Shown: positions 1 through 10,435 of the stretch, one piece after another
How positions within the stretch are numbered: the stretch's first letter is position 1
How the letters are laid out: each line of letters opens with the position of its first letter
Origin: Henningerozyma blattae CBS 6284
Taxonomy: Eukaryota > Ascomycota > Saccharomycetes > Saccharomycetales > Saccharomycetaceae
Direction: 5' to 3'
NCBI RefSeq assembly: GCF_000315915.1
Contig: NC_020188.1
Span: 1,133,501-1,197,500, forward strand
DNA: 64,000 nt
Translations under genes and position numbers: made by a program
The notes under the pieces: generated by a model
What the model was told of the DNA's origin: nothing
The model's input: only the letters and a program-made list of their open reading frames with translations
Database searches by the model: none

Positions 1-910
1 AAGGTAATAAGTACATATGTGTAGTATTGTCAAAAGTTGCATTAAGAAGACCAGCAATTTTTGAAACATAATGATCTGGAGCACTTAGTAAAGAGGTACC
101 TGAATCTAATACAACGGAATACTTTTCATCATTTGAAATATAAATATTATCACTTTGGTTATTATCCATTGAAATGTACATTGAATCCAACGTAATAGCG
201 AAAGTTGCTGGCTTGTCGGTAACATTTGGATATTGGTTAACCATTGGGAAATTATGCAGGTCTCCTATATATCTAGTTTTATCATAAGCACCAAACATGA
301 TAGAGTTATATGTTTCATTACTTCCTAAATACATAGCAATAGTCACATTATCTGAATATCCATGTTGTTTAATTAATTGCGGTAAATTTGGATAAAATTT
401 ATTAGTAGCCAACTTATAACCATTTACAGCTTCTCTACGAGGAAATCCAAGCCCTAATACTGCTTGAACTGGAACATTTGAATTTGTAGCAATAGCGAAT
501 TGCGCATTTGGGATATTTGCATATAACCCAGTGTCTTCATTACTATCGGAATAAGAACTATTAATCGATATACTGTCAACTCCCCATTTACCAAATGTAT
601 ATGATGCATCTTGGTAACCTATTTGGAATATAGAATTTTTATAAATATTAGAAAAAGTTTTGGAATTTGATTTATTGAAGAATGTAAAGCCTGTACAATC
701 TATATTGCCATTATAACAATTAGGATTATTGGGAGAATTAACCCATAAATCACTAGAACCTGTATCCACCAGCACCCCAATATTTTGTGGTGGATTACCA
801 ATTAATATATTAGTTTCATAATAGCTATCGTCGATAAATCTCAAGGGCAATTCAATTGGGATTCTTGTAGATGGAATCCCATGAGAAATTTTGGAAATTA
901 AAAAAAGCAT
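1..910 (-). CDS. BAR1: Barrier pepsin-like secreted aspartyl protease (BAR1), 5' part only; C-terminus lies outside the window
   Basis: A reverse-strand reading frame runs from an ATG at 908-910 off the left edge. It encodes a pepsin-family protease. The first active-site motif VDTGSSDLWV and the second VLDSGTSLLSAP are both intact, and the protein begins with a short hydrophobic leader (MLFLISKISHGIP). Such proteases could be yapsins or Bar1. I choose Bar1 because the next gene is SNL1, the S. cerevisiae neighbour of BAR1, and because an alpha2/Mcm1 operator typical of a-specific genes sits 164 bp upstream. Known role of the family member: secreted by a cells, it cleaves alpha-factor and lets cells recover from pheromone arrest. 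The leader is shorter than usual; another ATG at 934-936 is in a different frame. The C-terminal third is not visible, so a GPI-anchor signal cannot be checked. Confidence 0.85.
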   Translation of the reverse strand, partial: MLFLISKISHGIPSTRIPIELPLRFIDDSYYETNILIGNPPQNIGVLVDTGSSDLWVNSPNNPNCYNGNIDCTGFTFFNKSNSKTFSNIYKNSIFQIGYQDASYTFGKWGVDSISINSSYSDSNEDTGLYANIPNAQFAIATNSNVPVQAVLGLGFPRREAVNGYKLATNKFYPNLPQLIKQHGYSDNVTIAMYLGSNETYNSIMFGAYDKTRYIGDLHNFPMVNQYPNVTDKPATFAITLDSMYISMDNNQSDNIYISNDEKYSVVLDSGTSLLSAPDHYVSKIAGLLNATFDNTTHMYLLP

Positions 911-1073
911 GAAATATAAGATAAAATATTTGTCATTTTTAGTTGATGTTATTTTGGTTTAGTCTAGGAGTCTAGTTTAAGAATAGTCATTCTTAACAAT
1001 GATTTCTGAAGTATTTATATCTTTAGAAGATCTGCATTTTTTTTCTTTCAAATTATTATATAATATGTGATGC

Positions 1074-1105
1074 CATGTAATTGACCGAATCGGGTAATTA
1101 ACATG
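1074..1105. promoter_or_regulatory. Alpha2-Mcm1 operator (a-specific gene repression site)
   Basis: Two inverted half-sites, CATGTAATT at 1074-1082 and AATTAACATG at 1096-1105, flank a central Mcm1-type box CCGAATCGGG. Spacing and order match the S. cerevisiae a-specific gene operator, where an alpha2 dimer and Mcm1 bind together with Tup1-Ssn6 to silence the gene in alpha cells. It lies about 164 bp before the BAR1 start. Confidence 0.85.
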
Positions 1106-1244
1106 AAACAAATTTCAAAATGAGGTTTAAAAAGAGTTGCTCCACATGTAATTTAACCTTTTAGGAGTCAATGAAAAGTAAAAAGCTTCAGGTATTACCT
1201 ATAGCGTAATTATTTATCAAGTAAAAACATAATTATATGAAACA
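1104..1244. promoter_or_regulatory. Two pheromone response elements (Ste12 sites) upstream of BAR1
   Basis: The 7-mer TGAAACA, the Ste12-binding consensus, occurs at 1104-1110 (overlapping the operator edge) and again at 1238-1244. Two copies close to an alpha2/Mcm1 operator fit pheromone induction of BAR1 in a cells. The motif is short, so the second copy alone would be weak evidence. The rest of the 911-1346 gap shows no gene. Confidence 0.5.
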
Positions 1245-1346
1245 TAAAAGATATTGTATGGCATTACGATTATAAAAATGTATTAAAAAATATATATTAA
1301 AGTCCAATCAAAAACAGAAAGGCAACTCCTTTGATAGTCAGTCAAG

Positions 1347-1883
1347 TTATTGTTTCAAAGAATCCAATCTTTTCAAATCCTTTTGAATTAATTGGATAAA
1401 CCCACGTCTCATATCTTTTAATTCCTTCTTCTTCGTAGGTTCTAAATTTACTAAATCTACATCATCTAATTGAATTAATAATTTCAGTAGCATTTCGTTG
1501 AAATAATTCCGTTGATATTCTTGCTTTTCATCATTATGATCGAAATTTGAGCACAACTCTTCAATGCCTTTTTGGTATTCTTTTTGAAATTTTTCGTAAA
1601 CAGCTTGTAATCTTTCACCATGACCTAGTTCTGGGACAATTGGAGTTCCATTTTTAACCTTTGAGGCTTTCAAATTTAATTTTGGTGGGGCTCTAGTCAT
1701 AGGAATGGTAGACTTACCGGTGATAGAAATGCCTGCAGCCCATAATAAGAACGCAACCGATAAGACACCTACAGAGATGACCGAAACAGTGATAAAGATA
1801 GAATCACGGGTACGACTTTGGTAGATATGATTCATTCTACTCAAATATTCGTCATGCGAATTAAAATCGTAATTGTTGGACAT
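1347..1883 (-). CDS. SNL1: Snl1-like BAG-domain nuclear envelope/ER protein
   Basis: The 178-residue protein has a single membrane segment at about residues 28-51 and a C-terminal BAG domain. The stretch YQRNYFNEMLLKLLIQLDD and the ending LKRLDSLK closely match S. cerevisiae Snl1 (159 residues). Family role: an integral nuclear-envelope/ER protein whose cytosolic BAG domain binds Hsp70 as a nucleotide exchange factor; it was found as a suppressor of nup116 defects and also associates with ribosomes. The start ATG at 1881-1883 gives a cytosolic or lumenal N-tail before the anchor. SNL1 and BAR1 are also neighbours in S. cerevisiae (YIL016W/YIL015W), in the same relative orientation, which supports both assignments. 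Confidence 0.93.
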   Translation of the reverse strand: MSNNYDFNSHDEYLSRMNHIYQSRTRDSIFITVSVISVGVLSVAFLLWAAGISITGKSTIPMTRAPPKLNLKASKVKNGTPIVPELGHGERLQAVYEKFQKEYQKGIEELCSNFDHNDEKQEYQRNYFNEMLLKLLIQLDDVDLVNLEPTKKKELKDMRRGFIQLIQKDLKRLDSLKQ

Positions 1884-3073
1884 TGAGTCAAGTATATCGT
1901 TGCGTTGATAATTACTTTTAAAAGGTTACGTTTTTTTATATTTTGTAGGCTACCTTTCAATATAGTAAAGCTTTAATTCGTCATTCTTCCACCTTCATAG
2001 CTTCTAAAAAGCTGTAATCCGCGAATCAGGAAACTCCATTTCCATTCAAAAGAGAAAACTCTACATGTGACTAAATAATAATATAGTATAAATCTAATAA
2101 AAAATAAAAAAATACTTAGAATTATCTAACTATAATACAGAGCTTGGTCATTCTAAAATCTTTAATAGAATCAAGAAATATATGATACAAATATGATATT
2201 TTGATAGCTAAATCTCGAACAGTTATACAAGAAACATACCTTGAAATTATCTCCGTGCAAATTAATTTTGAACAAATGTTCGTCAAAATATGAATAACCG
2301 TTAGTTTGACGGTTGGCATACATTGTGGCCATAATCGTGTTTACCCAATTTTTATACTGCTAAAGAGATGGTAACAAGCAAGCAAGTCTTTATTATTTGA
2401 ACTGTAGAAACGCGAAAGATACCGACTACTAAGCAAAGAGAAAAATTATGTGTCCTACAAGATCTTGCATAAATTAACACTATAACTGTCTCAGTATATA
2501 GTAATCTTTAAATAGCTAAAAAAGTCTAGAGTTCGTGATTAGTATATCTTAAATAAACTATTCTAAATTGTTTGTAGATGTATCAAGCAGAGAGGTAAAT
2601 TTTTGATGAAAAAATCTCAAAGAAGGATGTTTCAACAAGAAAATATGCATACGATGGTAGAAATCTCGATTCCATTTCTTTTCATGTAAACCTATCAATA
2701 GCCATGCCAATTTTGAGAACATTAATGGATGACATTTTAACTGTGAGTCCACATAAATTGTGGCTAACCTGGAACTAAGTTGAGTTGAAAATACTATCGG
2801 CCTACACAATTTCACGTGTCAAGCGACTTAGAGAGTGGCCCAAATCTGACGCAAGCTGTAAAGAGATACGCCATCAAAAGAAAACATTGAGTACAACAAC
2901 CACACTGGATATGGTGACAATATAGTGTGGTAATTTTGATCACAAATGAGGATAAGTGACTTAATTATATTAATGGTAAAGTTTTATATAAATTAAACAA
3001 GTATTTTTTGGAAGGTTATATGCAGTATTTTAGGGTTAACTAGCCAAAAACAAAGCCCATCTATACTTTCCCT
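1884..3073. promoter_or_regulatory. SNL1-MET10 intergenic region with a Cbf1-type site
   Basis: This 1.2 kb gap separates two divergent genes. The MET10-proximal part holds TCACGTG at 2812-2818 (Cbf1 core, expected for sulfur genes), a CCACAC/GTGTGG pair near 2900-2935 that only weakly resembles Met31/32 sites, and a TATATAAA-like box near 2985, about 90 bp before the ATG. Two short open frames at 2122-2319 and 2558-2815 (reverse) lie here; the second contains the Cbf1-type site and neither resembles a known protein. Confidence 0.5.
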
Positions 3074-6000
3074 ATGACTATTTCTCAAGAAACACCACGT
3101 GTTTCTAGTTTAATCCCTAGTTTGAACCAAGTCTTGGTTTCAAACTCAGATGCTGTTTTTAGTTACAAGATCTTCTCAGAACCCAATTTATTAGAATCCG
3201 GTTTAAAAGAAGCTGCTGCCGCGAACGGTGTTTTCTACAAGAGCTTAGAGGCAAGACGAGGTGCTGCTTTAGCTCCATTGGGTTACGCAGAGGAATCTAA
3301 CTCAAGATTAACAACCATCGTCGTACCTTCCTATGCTTCCCCTGATCTTCTATCCACTTTTGCAGAAAAATATAATAATAACAAAAATTTCTTATTTTCT
3401 GTTGCAGCTTTAGGCTATGACTCAAATAATGGAGTCATCTCTAATAATTATGTTGACGCTTTTGATACTGCATCTAGACTGGGTTCTGTATTAATTACCC
3501 CAATTAACTATAAGGAATTATCAACGGTCTCTAAATTTGCTACTGTTGTGGGGAAATTTGTAGATGATATTAAATTAACAACTCTATTATATGATGGTAC
3601 AAGTTATACCAGATCACAGTTTTCCACTGTACTTGAACCAGCTCAACTTGCCAATATTCAAGAGCCAATAAGCTTTCAAGATGCATTAACAAGTTTTAAC
3701 TTGTCTGAGTTTGAATATTTGGGTGACTCTACCCCTGAAATATTATTTGTTACCTATGGTTCTTTAGAATCTGAACTATTCACTTCAGTGATGCAGCAGA
3801 GTCAAACTAAAAAAATTGGTTTAATTAGTGTTAGAATTCCATTACCATTTAATTATGAAAAATTTGTCTCTCTAATCCCATCTTCTGTAAAGAAAGTAGT
3901 TGTTGTCTCTCAATCAAGAAACACTAATATCCCATCGTCTGGCTTATTAAATGATCATATTTCTATTGCCCTGTTTAGATATTTGAAATCTACTGGTGCT
4001 TTAAAATTACCAAAAATTGAAAATTTCAGCTTTGATACTTCTTTTGTTTGGTCTACAAACGTGGTAATCAAAATAATTTCCTCGTTTATCTCTGATTTTA
4101 CTTTCAATGGTCAACAGACAGATTCAAAGTCGTATTCTTTCTGGTCAGCAGACAATAATAAACTTTTCTCTACTCCAGCAAGTTTAGTAAACTCCATTGC
4201 AGAAAGTTCGGCAGACTTAGAATCCGTTATCAGAGAAAAATATGATAATGTTACTGGTTCAGGTATTTACCAAGCTCAATGGACTGTTACTACCAATCGT
4301 GATTTGTTATTACCAATATCAAATCTGGATTCTGTTGATCTATCTATTGTCACTGATTTACACATCTTAAATTATTACGATATCACTTCTCAGCTCAATG
4401 AAAATGGTGTCATTGTTATATCCTTACCAATTAGTGAAGATGATTATAAGGTCTTAGATTTTACAAAGCAAGAAACTTTCACCGATGTTTTGAAGATTCC
4501 GACTACATTCTTGACCAATATCAAAGAAAAATCGTTAAATTTAGTTATTGTTAACTCAAATAAGGAGGCATTAGATAATGATATTATTACCAAGGGTATC
4601 TTCTGGAAGTACTCCTTTAATTATACTGTAGCTCAATCTGTTAAACTAATTGGTGCTACTCTCGGTGACTCGATGATTGCTTCTGATATTTTCTCTGTCC
4701 TAAAGGAGGCTCTAGAAACTGATGTTTGGGAAATTAATGCAACTGCTATTCCATTAATTAAGAAACCACAAGATGACGGTTCTACTGTTCAAAATCAAGA
4801 TGAAGATCTGGAAATGAAAGATACTTATTTGGAAGCTCCAGCTTTATTGGCCACTTTCAATGAAACTTCCTTTAGACCAAATGAATATCATGTTAGTAAT
4901 TCTAGTGGAGAAATTAATCAAATTTCTACCAGTAGTATTGCAGAAATCTCAAAGAGATTGACTTTCAGAGAAGCTTATGGCACCACTACTGAGTTGAGAC
5001 CAGATTTATCAATGAAAACTTTTGTCATTAAGGTTAAGGAAAATAGACGTGTTACCCCAGAGGATTATGACCGTTATATCTTTAACATTGAATTCGATAT
5101 TAAAGGTACAGGTTTAAAATACGATATTGGTGAAGCATTAGGTATTCATGCTAGAAATGATTCTGCCAAGGTTAATGAATTTTTAGCTTATTATGGTCTT
5201 GATCCAAAGGAAATTGTTCTTGTCCCAAATAAAGATGATAATTCCATTCTTGAAGCTAGAACTGTTTTCCAAGCATTTGTCGAGAATTTAGATATCTTTG
5301 GTAAACCCCCAAAGAAATTCTATGAGGCTTTAATTCCATTTGCCCAAGATGAAAAGGACAAAGATAAGTTAACAAACTTAATATCTCCTGCTGGCGCTTC
5401 AGAATTAAAGGTATATCAAGATGAAGAATTCTTTACATATGCAGATATTTTTGAAGAATTCCCATCAGTTAGACCTGCTGTAACAGACTTAGTTTCGTTG
5501 ATTGCCCCACTAAAGAGAAGAGAATATTCCATTGCCTCTTCTCAAAAAGTTCATCCAAATGAAATTCATTTGTTGATTGTTGTCGTTGATTGGGTTGATA
5601 AACGTGGTAGAAAGAGATTTGGTCAAGCTTCTAAATACATATCAGAATTACCAGTTGGTGCTGAATTAGTTGTTAGTGTGAAACCTTCTGTTATGAAATT
5701 ACCTCAATCACCATTACAACCAGTTATAATGAGTGGTTTGGGTACCGGTTTAGCTCCATTCAAGGCTATTGTGGAAGAAAAAATGTGGCAGAAGCAACAA
5801 GGTATGGATATTGGCGAAGTGTACTTATTTTTAGGTTCCAGACATAAGAGAGAAGAATATCTGTATGGTGAATTGTGGGAAGCATACAAGGATGCTGGTA
5901 TTATTACACATATCGGTGCAGCTTTCTCAAGAGATCAGGATTATAAGATCTATATCCAAGATCGCATTAAGGAAGTTCTTTCTGACCTAAAAGAGGCTAT

Positions 6001-6178
6001 GATTGCTAAACAAGGTACGTTCTACTTATGTGGTCCAACTTGGCCAGTTCCTGATATCACCAATGCTTTGAAGGACATCGTGGAAATGGACGCTAAAGAA
6101 AAGGGTATTAAGATAGATTTAGCAGCTGCTATTGAAGACTTGAAGGAGACTTCAAGATATATCTTAGAAGTTTATTAG
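3074..6178 (+). CDS. MET10: Sulfite reductase (NADPH) flavoprotein alpha subunit
   Basis: The 1034-residue product matches the length of S. cerevisiae Met10 (1035). It transfers electrons from NADPH through FAD to the beta subunit (Met5/Ecm17), which reduces sulfite to sulfide in methionine and cysteine synthesis in the cytosol. The N-terminal two thirds resembles the pyruvate-ferredoxin-oxidoreductase-like region of fungal Met10. The C-terminal third is a ferredoxin-NADP reductase type module: an FAD-binding RREYSIASS motif near residue 816, the NADP-binding GTGLAPFKAIVEE near 888, and a terminal GTFYLCGP near 986. The C-terminus ends in an aromatic residue (ILEVY), as in this family. The next gene is convergent SMC2, as in S. 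cerevisiae (YFR030W-YFR031C). Confidence 0.97.
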   Translation: MTISQETPRVSSLIPSLNQVLVSNSDAVFSYKIFSEPNLLESGLKEAAAANGVFYKSLEARRGAALAPLGYAEESNSRLTTIVVPSYASPDLLSTFAEKYNNNKNFLFSVAALGYDSNNGVISNNYVDAFDTASRLGSVLITPINYKELSTVSKFATVVGKFVDDIKLTTLLYDGTSYTRSQFSTVLEPAQLANIQEPISFQDALTSFNLSEFEYLGDSTPEILFVTYGSLESELFTSVMQQSQTKKIGLISVRIPLPFNYEKFVSLIPSSVKKVVVVSQSRNTNIPSSGLLNDHISIALFRYLKSTGALKLPKIENFSFDTSFVWSTNVVIKIISSFISDFTFNGQQTDSKSYSFWSADNNKLFSTPASLVNSIAESSADLESVIREKYDNVTGSGIYQAQWTVTTNRDLLLPISNLDSVDLSIVTDLHILNYYDITSQLNENGVIVISLPISEDDYKVLDFTKQETFTDVLKIPTTFLTNIKEKSLNLVIVNSNKEALDNDIITKGIFWKYSFNYTVAQSVKLIGATLGDSMIASDIFSVLKEALETDVWEINATAIPLIKKPQDDGSTVQNQDEDLEMKDTYLEAPALLATFNETSFRPNEYHVSNSSGEINQISTSSIAEISKRLTFREAYGTTTELRPDLSMKTFVIKVKENRRVTPEDYDRYIFNIEFDIKGTGLKYDIGEALGIHARNDSAKVNEFLAYYGLDPKEIVLVPNKDDNSILEARTVFQAFVENLDIFGKPPKKFYEALIPFAQDEKDKDKLTNLISPAGASELKVYQDEEFFTYADIFEEFPSVRPAVTDLVSLIAPLKRREYSIASSQKVHPNEIHLLIVVVDWVDKRGRKRFGQASKYISELPVGAELVVSVKPSVMKLPQSPLQPVIMSGLGTGLAPFKAIVEEKMWQKQQGMDIGEVYLFLGSRHKREEYLYGELWEAYKDAGIITHIGAAFSRDQDYKIYIQDRIKEVLSDLKEAMIAKQGTFYLCGPTWPVPDITNALKDIVEMDAKEKGIKIDLAAAIEDLKETSRYILEVY

Positions 6179-6384
6179 ATGAGTTATTATCATTTAATCT
6201 TGTTTTATATTTCATCTTTATGTCCTAGTATATTTATCTATTTTCTAATACATGTACATTTAATTAAATTGTCATGGATTAATATATCTCTAATTTTTTT
6301 TAATGTATATAATGTAATGATAGATAAGACACTATTGTATTAAGATAACTGAATGAAATACTAATAGGCTTACATATAAGTAAA

Positions 6385-9300
6385 TTACATAACACTTACT
6401 ACAGAGGTACCGTCTTGAAATCTAGTTCTAAATACCCTATTTGCATTAGTAAACATACCTTCTTTTAAGGAAACAACGATAAACTGTGCACCTTTGAACC
6501 TTGTTTTAATTAAATGACCTATATTTTGGGTGTGACTTAAATCCAATGCTGCATCAACCTCATCTAAAATATACATTGGAGCTGGTCTAAACTGTAATAA
6601 TGCTAAAATCAATGATAAGGCTACCAAGGATCTTTGGCCACCAGATAATTCTACCAAACTCTCCTTCCATATATTGCCTAATTTGACCTTAACTTCTAAT
6701 CCCTCAGTGATGTCTTTGCCTTCACTTGGAACCAATTTAGCAGATGAATTTGGTAGTAAATCTCCAAAAATATTACCGAAGTCCTTTGTAACTTTCTCCC
6801 AAGTTTTCAGTAAAGTTTCTCTCTTGTAATCATTTAATTTGGATATTGTCTCTTGAATTTTAATCTTATCTTCTTCGATAGTTTTTATCATTGTTTTCAA
6901 AGCCGTTTCCTTCTTTTCAACGTTTTCTATCATACTCATAATATTTGGATTTACTTTTCTTTTCATTTCATTATAAGTTTCAGTTAACTCTTTTGATTTT
7001 GCTTCATATTCTTTCAAGTTAATATTAGCATTTTCTTCAATAATGCTTTCTACTACACTCTTATCTTCAAGCCATGGGTTTTCGGACAAAATGTGCTGAA
7101 TATTTGCTTTAATATTTTCTGAATTATTTTGATAGTTTGAAAATTCTTGTTGTAATTGTTTTAATTCATTTTCATAATCTGCTTTATCATCACTCTTCTT
7201 TTTCAATAGTTTAGTTAAATCATTTATTTCTTCATCTAATTGGAATAACCGTTTACGCTCATCTTCTAACTTCAGTTGTGTTTCTGATAGTTGATGATTA
7301 ATTTCATCCAAATGAGATTCTATTTGAATCCTCTCATTCTCTACATCTTTTAATTTTTTTAAATTTTTTATCGATTTTTCCTCCAAATCCTGGATATCAC
7401 TTGATAATTGTTCAATTTCCAATTGATCATTTTGGTACGAATCATAAATATTTTCTACTTCATTTTCTTTTACAGATAATTTTTTCGATAAGGCTTTAAT
7501 TTCTTGTTGTAATTCCTTTAATTTAGACCCTTTGTCATTATTAAATTCATTAATATCTTTTTCAATTTGAATAATGGAGTTTTGGATAGATTCTAATTTA
7601 TTTTGTTCTTGAGTAATACTATTTTCACAACTTTTGATCTCAAGAGAAATTGCTTCATTTCTTTTAATAAGTTGAGTTGATTGATTTGAATCAACACTTC
7701 TTTGAGCCATTGCTAATTTATGTTCGGCTAAATTTAGGTCATTTTGGATGACTTTTGAAGCTGAATAGATTTTTTCTTGTTCATTTAATTTAATTTTAAT
7801 ATCTCTCAAATTTTCCTCTAATATTTTTATTTCATTGCAAGTTTTATTGTAATGTTGAATATCCAATAGTAAAGAATTTTTATTATTTCTACTCCCACCT
7901 GATAAAGTTCCTTCTGGATCATATACATCACCTTCTAGGGTAATTGATCTTTGGCGGATATTTTGATGAAAAGTTACTTTTTTTGCAGTTTCGGAATCTT
8001 TACATATTAAACTTGTACCAAATATGAATTCCATAGCTCTTGATAATTCATCACTGTAGCCAATTAGATTCAATGCCAAATCTACTTTACCAGGAGCTAA
8101 TTGTTTTGCAAAATTTACGGTATTTTCATTCAATCTACGAGACGCAATTTTATTTAATGGAATGATAGTGACACGTTTACGTAACCTCCCTTTTTCTAAT
8201 AGCTGTGAAGCAGTAGTTTCATTATCTACGACAACATTATATAGCCTACCACCAGCACATACTTGTAAAGCAGAGGCACTTTCTATAGCATTATCATTAA
8301 TAGTAAATAGTGTGGCTGCAACACCTTTAACACTATTTGGATTGAAATCTTTTGATGGCATTGAATAATTAAAGTCTAAATTATTAAATTTTTTTTTCAT
8401 AAAGTCTGATTTTTCTGTCAGTTTATAAATTTGGTTTTGAACATTATTTTGATCTGTCTTTAATTTATTGACAAGATGTTTATCATAACCAATTTTCCTT
8501 AATTTTTCATTTAATAAGTCATAATTTTGTTTAATTATATTTAAATTATTCAAATCTTTCTCATGATCAATCTTTGCCTTTTCTAATCTTGGATTGTTAT
8601 TAATTAATTCTTTATTTAAAAGATCAATTTTCATCTTGTATTTTTTAATGGATAATTTTGTGTCATTTTCTAAAGTCTTTTGATTAATTAATTGTTGTTG
8701 ATAACCACCATCTGTAGTACCTGTTGAAGAGATCCCAGTTTGTAAGGTTGAAAATAATTCTTCCTTTGTTGAATACAAATTTTTTAACTTATCCAATTCA
8801 ATTTTTAATTGGTTATAATTATTTTGTTTTGTTTCAAAAAGTTTCTTTTTAGAAGTTAACTGATCTTTTAGGTTTGGTAATGTAGCTTTTAAATCTTTTT
8901 CAATCGTAGAATTCTCTTTAAAATTTTCCAGGCATATTTTTAAATTAGTTTGAACTCTTGAAATATCATTCAATAGTTTTGATTCTTCTTTCTGTAAAGA
9001 TTGTAATGGGCTTGGTATTGTGTCATTATTATTGCTATTGTTTTCTCTCTTAGATTTCAGCTCTAGCAAATCATTATTGAGATTATTCAATTCATCCTTT
9101 GTAGAAGTGATCAAGTTTTTCAAATCTTGAACCCTATTTTTTTGTACTTGAATATTATTTTCGAATTTGATGAAACTTTCATTTAAATCTTTAAAATGAT
9201 ATGCATTAATAATTCTATTGAATTTTTCTAAATTTGTTTGAACCTGTTGAAATTCTAAGAACAAAATTTTTTGGTTTTTCAATTTATTTAATTTTGGTTC

Positions 9301-9909
9301 AATTTCTTCCTTTAATATAGAATTATTTTCAATTAATTTACCATCTTTTTTGGTCATTGTTCTCTGGGCCTTCTCTTTACGATCTTCAAACATTTTGGTC
9401 CCAGCTGCCTCTTCAATTAGTGATAGGATTTCTGTGGATTTCATATTTAAAACTTTAGTAATTTTTCCCTGCATAATTAAGAAATTAGGATTATTAATAT
9501 TTAATTGAACTGATTGAAATAATTGTAATACAGATTGTTGTGGAGCTCTATGGCCATTAATTAAATATTTGGAAGTACCACCTATAACAATTTGTCTTGT
9601 CACTGATATTCTTGGTGATGTGTTAAACCCAATAGGAGAATTTGATTTATCGGTATTATCAAATACAATGGTAACGCTTGCCTTCGTGACACCAGCTTGG
9701 CCTCTCTTATAGATCAGATCTTGTAAATTTGAGGCTCTAACTGTAGTCATTGACGATATACCCAAAACAAAGCATATTGCATCTAAAATATTTGATTTAC
9801 CTGAACCATTTAAACCAGTGATGGCATTGAATTGTGGGTCCCAATCTGAGATGACTGTTCTTGTTGCATAGGATTTAAAACCATCTATAATTAATTCTTC
9901 AACTTTCAT
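6385..9909 (-). CDS. SMC2: Condensin subunit Smc2
   Basis: The 1174-residue protein has the complete SMC architecture: Walker A GLNGSGKSN at residues 32-40, a long first coiled coil, a hinge near residues 520-680 (GVAATLFTIND, CAGGRLYNVVVD), a second coiled coil, and a C-terminal ABC signature LSGGQRS near 1090 followed by the Walker B/D-loop YILDEVDAALD. The hinge and the start MKVEELIIDGFKSYA identify Smc2 rather than Smc1, 3 or 4. It pairs with Smc4 in condensin, which compacts and resolves mitotic chromosomes. S. cerevisiae Smc2 has 1170 residues. It lies tail to tail with MET10, with 206 bp between the stop codons. Confidence 0.97.
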   Translation of the reverse strand: MKVEELIIDGFKSYATRTVISDWDPQFNAITGLNGSGKSNILDAICFVLGISSMTTVRASNLQDLIYKRGQAGVTKASVTIVFDNTDKSNSPIGFNTSPRISVTRQIVIGGTSKYLINGHRAPQQSVLQLFQSVQLNINNPNFLIMQGKITKVLNMKSTEILSLIEEAAGTKMFEDRKEKAQRTMTKKDGKLIENNSILKEEIEPKLNKLKNQKILFLEFQQVQTNLEKFNRIINAYHFKDLNESFIKFENNIQVQKNRVQDLKNLITSTKDELNNLNNDLLELKSKRENNSNNNDTIPSPLQSLQKEESKLLNDISRVQTNLKICLENFKENSTIEKDLKATLPNLKDQLTSKKKLFETKQNNYNQLKIELDKLKNLYSTKEELFSTLQTGISSTGTTDGGYQQQLINQKTLENDTKLSIKKYKMKIDLLNKELINNNPRLEKAKIDHEKDLNNLNIIKQNYDLLNEKLRKIGYDKHLVNKLKTDQNNVQNQIYKLTEKSDFMKKKFNNLDFNYSMPSKDFNPNSVKGVAATLFTINDNAIESASALQVCAGGRLYNVVVDNETTASQLLEKGRLRKRVTIIPLNKIASRRLNENTVNFAKQLAPGKVDLALNLIGYSDELSRAMEFIFGTSLICKDSETAKKVTFHQNIRQRSITLEGDVYDPEGTLSGGSRNNKNSLLLDIQHYNKTCNEIKILEENLRDIKIKLNEQEKIYSASKVIQNDLNLAEHKLAMAQRSVDSNQSTQLIKRNEAISLEIKSCENSITQEQNKLESIQNSIIQIEKDINEFNNDKGSKLKELQQEIKALSKKLSVKENEVENIYDSYQNDQLEIEQLSSDIQDLEEKSIKNLKKLKDVENERIQIESHLDEINHQLSETQLKLEDERKRLFQLDEEINDLTKLLKKKSDDKADYENELKQLQQEFSNYQNNSENIKANIQHILSENPWLEDKSVVESIIEENANINLKEYEAKSKELTETYNEMKRKVNPNIMSMIENVEKKETALKTMIKTIEEDKIKIQETISKLNDYKRETLLKTWEKVTKDFGNIFGDLLPNSSAKLVPSEGKDITEGLEVKVKLGNIWKESLVELSGGQRSLVALSLILALLQFRPAPMYILDEVDAALDLSHTQNIGHLIKTRFKGAQFIVVSLKEGMFTNANRVFRTRFQDGTSVVSVM

Positions 9910-10435
9910 TTTATTACAATATTATAAACAATATTGATATAATAATGGGGTAATTCTAGAAGGAATTTATACAATTTTGAATACAATACGTGCTCTGTAA
10001 ATCATTTTATGCAAATCTTTTCTCTTTGATATGTAAGCAAATCTATTAAATTTCGTGTTACTTCTCTATTTACATTACAACTAAAAATGTTTATGCATTT
10101 CCCGATGCTCCTGTAGTGTATGGATGTTTACTTATTTGGGAAATAATTTCTAAATTGCTTGTATTGGGCGGTAAAAAGAAAAAAAGTTTCAAATCAGCAA
10201 AACTACTGTTTTCACTATCATAATCTTTAAATTAGAAGGTGTGGAGAGTATCAACGCATAAGTATTTGTATAATAGTCGTTTTTTTTAGAACATTATCCC
10301 TTTCAAGTTGTACGTCGCAAATATTAAAAGAAAAAAATAGTGGTCAAATAATATGTGAACTTAAGTGAAATTAAGAAATAATAAATTATATATAAAAGAT
10401 TAAATTAGTTAAAATGATTCTATATAACAAAGTTC
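9910..10435. other. Intergenic region upstream of SMC2 and downstream of RPL29
   Basis: No gene is visible. It must hold the SMC2 promoter and the RPL29 terminator. A Rap1-like word TGTATGGATGT occurs at 10117-10127, about 210 bp before the SMC2 start, but it is on the wrong side of RPL29 to be its promoter element; significance is unclear. Confidence 0.4.

Noticed and set aside
2122..2319. Reverse-strand open frame of 65 codons
   Set aside because: Low complexity, no similarity I can recognise, no conserved context.
2558..2815. Reverse-strand open frame of 85 codons in the MET10 promoter
   Set aside because: No recognisable domain, and it overlaps the Cbf1-type site; most likely a chance frame. 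It could be a relic, which a translated search would show.
10117..10127. Rap1-like site TGTATGGATGT
   Set aside because: It lies downstream of RPL29, not in its promoter; upstream of SMC2 a Rap1 site is not expected, so it is probably a chance match.
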